Below the pieces are notes generated by a model. The model saw only the letters and a program-made list of their open reading frames with translations. It ran no database searches and had not been told where the DNA came from. From assembly GCF_900637305.1 (NCBI RefSeq), contig NZ_LR134365.1:518047-582046 (forward strand): a stretch of 64,000 nt of DNA, in the 5' to 3' direction. This document shows, in pieces, positions 62,536-64,000 of the stretch (positions are counted from its first letter, which is position 1; every line of letters begins with the position of its first letter). This stretch comes from Cardiobacterium hominis. Lineage in GTDB: Bacteria; Pseudomonadota; Gammaproteobacteria; Cardiobacteriales; Cardiobacteriaceae. The translations under genes were made by a program, and so were the position numbers.

Positions 62536-62553
62536 AGCGTGGCGGCGAGCCGC

Positions 62554-63846
62554 TCAATACACCCGACCGTAGAGGTCGTGCGCGTCGCTGTCTTCGATTT
62601 CCACGTGGACGATGTCGCCGGGTTTTATGCCGTCGATGTCGCTGATGTGGACGACGCCGTCGATTTCCGGCGCATCATAGGGCGTGCGTCCGGTGGCGGC
62701 GAGGTTGTCGGCATCGACTGCGTCAATCATCACCGGCAGGACGCTGCCAACTTTGTCCGCGAGCAGGCGGGCGCTGACCGCTTCTTGTGCCGCCATGAAG
62801 CGTTGCAGGCGTTCTTGTTTTATGTCTTCGGGAATTTGGTCGGGCAGGGCGTTTGCCGCCGCACCTTCTACCGGCGAGTAGGCGAAGCAGCCGGCGCGGT
62901 TGATGTCGGCTTCTTCGATAAAGGCGAGCAGTTCTTCGAAATCCGCTTCGGTCTCGCCAGGGAAGCCGACGATGAAGGTGCTGCGCAGCGCCAAGTCGGG
63001 GCAAATTTCGCGCCAGCGGCGGATGCGCTCCAGCGTGCGTTCGCGGTTGCCGGGGCGGCGCATGGCTTTTAGGATGCGCGGGCTGGCGTGCTGTAGCGGG
63101 ATGTCAAGGTAGGGCAGGATGGCACCGTCTGCCATCAGCGGGATGAGGTCATCGACGTCGGGGTAGGGATAGACGTAGTGCAGGCGCACCCAGGCATCCA
63201 GTTTGCCCAGTTCGCGCGCGAGTGCGTGGATGCCGCGCGCGCCGAGGTCGGCGCCGTAGGCGGAGGTGTCCTGGGAGACGACGAGCAGTTCTTTCACGCC
63301 CAGTTTGACCAGGTTCTGCGCTTCTTTCAGCACGGCATCGGCCGGACGGCTCACCAGACGGCCGCGCAGGTCGGGGATGATGCAGAAGGTGCAGTGGTGG
63401 TCGCAGCCTTCGGCGATTTTCAGGTAAGCGTAGTGGCGCGGGGTGAGTTTGAGTCCGGCGGGCGGGATGAGGTCGAGGTAGGGGTTGTGCGCCGGTTTGG
63501 GCAGGTGTTCGTGTACCGCGCTCATCACCGATTCGTAGGCCTGCGGCCCGGTGATGGCGAGGACGTCCGGGCAGCGCGCGCGGATGATTTCGGGTTTGAC
63601 GCCAAGGCAGCCGGTAACGATGACTTTGCCGTTTTGCCGCAGCGCTTCGCTGATGGTGTTGAGCGATTCGGCGACGGCTTCGTTGATAAAGCCGCAGGTA
63701 TTGACGATGACGAGGTCGGCGTCGTCGTAGCGGTCGGTAATGGCGTAGCCGTCAGCATTGATTTGGGTGAGGATGCGCTCGGAATCGACCAGCGCTTTCG
63801 GGCAGCCGAGGCTGATGAAGCCGACGGCGGGTTGTTCTGCTCTCAT
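62554..63846 (-). CDS. rimO: Ribosomal protein S12 methylthiotransferase RimO
   Basis: The 430-residue protein has the UPF0004 cysteines Cys15, Cys51 and Cys80, and the radical-SAM triad Cys148, Cys152 and Cys155 in [15 protein letters not shown] domain forms the end. It adds a methylthio group to Asp of ribosomal protein S12. The RimO-typical [12 protein letters not shown] stands behind the triad. The 154 bases upstream to the window end show no gene. Confidence 0.94.
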   Translation of the reverse strand: MRAEQPAVGFISLGCPKALVDSERILTQINADGYAITDRYDDADLVIVNTCGFINEAVAESLNTISEALRQNGKVIVTGCLGVKPEIIRARCPDVLAITGPQAYESVMSAVHEHLPKPAHNPYLDLIPPAGLKLTPRHYAYLKIAEGCDHHCTFCIIPDLRGRLVSRPADAVLKEAQNLVKLGVKELLVVSQDTSAYGADLGARGIHALARELGKLDAWVRLHYVYPYPDVDDLIPLMADGAILPYLDIPLQHASPRILKAMRRPGNRERTLERIRRWREICPDLALRSTFIVGFPGETEADFEELLAFIEEADINRAGCFAYSPVEGAAANALPDQIPEDIKQERLQRFMAAQEAVSARLLADKVGSVLPVMIDAVDADNLAATGRTPYDAPEIDGVVHISDIDGIKPGDIVHVEIEDSDAHDLYGRVY

Positions 63847-64000
63847 GATGATGCTCGGTTATTTTTGGGGCGGCGATTGTAGCGCAAAAGGCGTAAAGTA
63901 CGCGCTCCCGCCTGCCGCCCGAACCCTGCGCCTCATGTCCGGCCGCAGGAGATGGCGGGGCGTGGAATATGAGCCGCCATCGCGCCCGCTTAGCCACAAA

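Overview
The window is a 64 kb piece of a GC-rich gammaproteobacterial chromosome. Gene content (lipid A export and LPS genes, LptE, HscC, mannose-type PTS, a mevalonate-pathway decarboxylase, an aryl-polyene-type cluster) and the style of the intergenic repeats would fit Cardiobacteriaceae. That placement is an inference, not something the sequence proves. Most genes are dense, high-GC and arranged in operons with ATGA overlaps. Several AT-rich islands stand out against this background.

Layout. 1-3.2 kb: the end of ccmI and all of ccmA, separated by an AT-rich two-gene cassette (an AAA ATPase and a small PD-(D/E)XK-like protein) that looks like a defence module. 3.2-9.9 kb: housekeeping genes (lpxH, a pilin-like protein, two cyclophilins, cysS, sixA, and an MFS-acyltransferase fusion). 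10.2-18.7 kb: an LPS operon (two glycosyltransferase genes, an O-antigen-ligase-type gene, msbA, a low-molecular-weight phosphatase) that runs without a gap into dnaA. A DnaA-box cluster and dnaN follow. 18.9-22.4 kb: manXYZ and yobD. 22.4-29.6 kb: a bacteriocin locus on the minus strand with a TolC-like protein, a C39-peptidase ABC exporter, an HlyD-like adaptor and two precursor/putative-immunity cassettes. Both cassettes have the same promoter, and hlyD and sugar-kinase remnants lie between them.

30-46.9 kb: manA; an IS110-family element inserted in a composite intergenic repeat; hscC; lptE-holA-CSD/DUF1294-rsfS; fhs; then four tandem membrane genes (two TM-TPR paralogs, two J-domain paralogs) and mvaD. 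hscC, lptE, holA and rsfS recall the E. coli neighbourhood, and the J-domain proteins are plausible HscC partners. 47-54.2 kb: an unknown periplasmic protein, a methyltransferase, a solitary zinc-ribbon/PD-(D/E)XK nuclease gene of lower GC, gyrA, and an OmpA-family gene. 54.3-62.6 kb: a partial aryl-polyene-type biosynthetic operon lying between two copies of one lipoprotein gene that encode the same protein. The left copy also carries a 23-bp remnant of the rimO end, so the operon appears to have been inserted between the lipoprotein gene and rimO. 62.6-63.8 kb: rimO.

Intergenic spaces repeatedly hold 110-330 bp composite elements with related inverted ends, which look like non-autonomous mobile elements. 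No tRNA, rRNA or CRISPR array was recognised.
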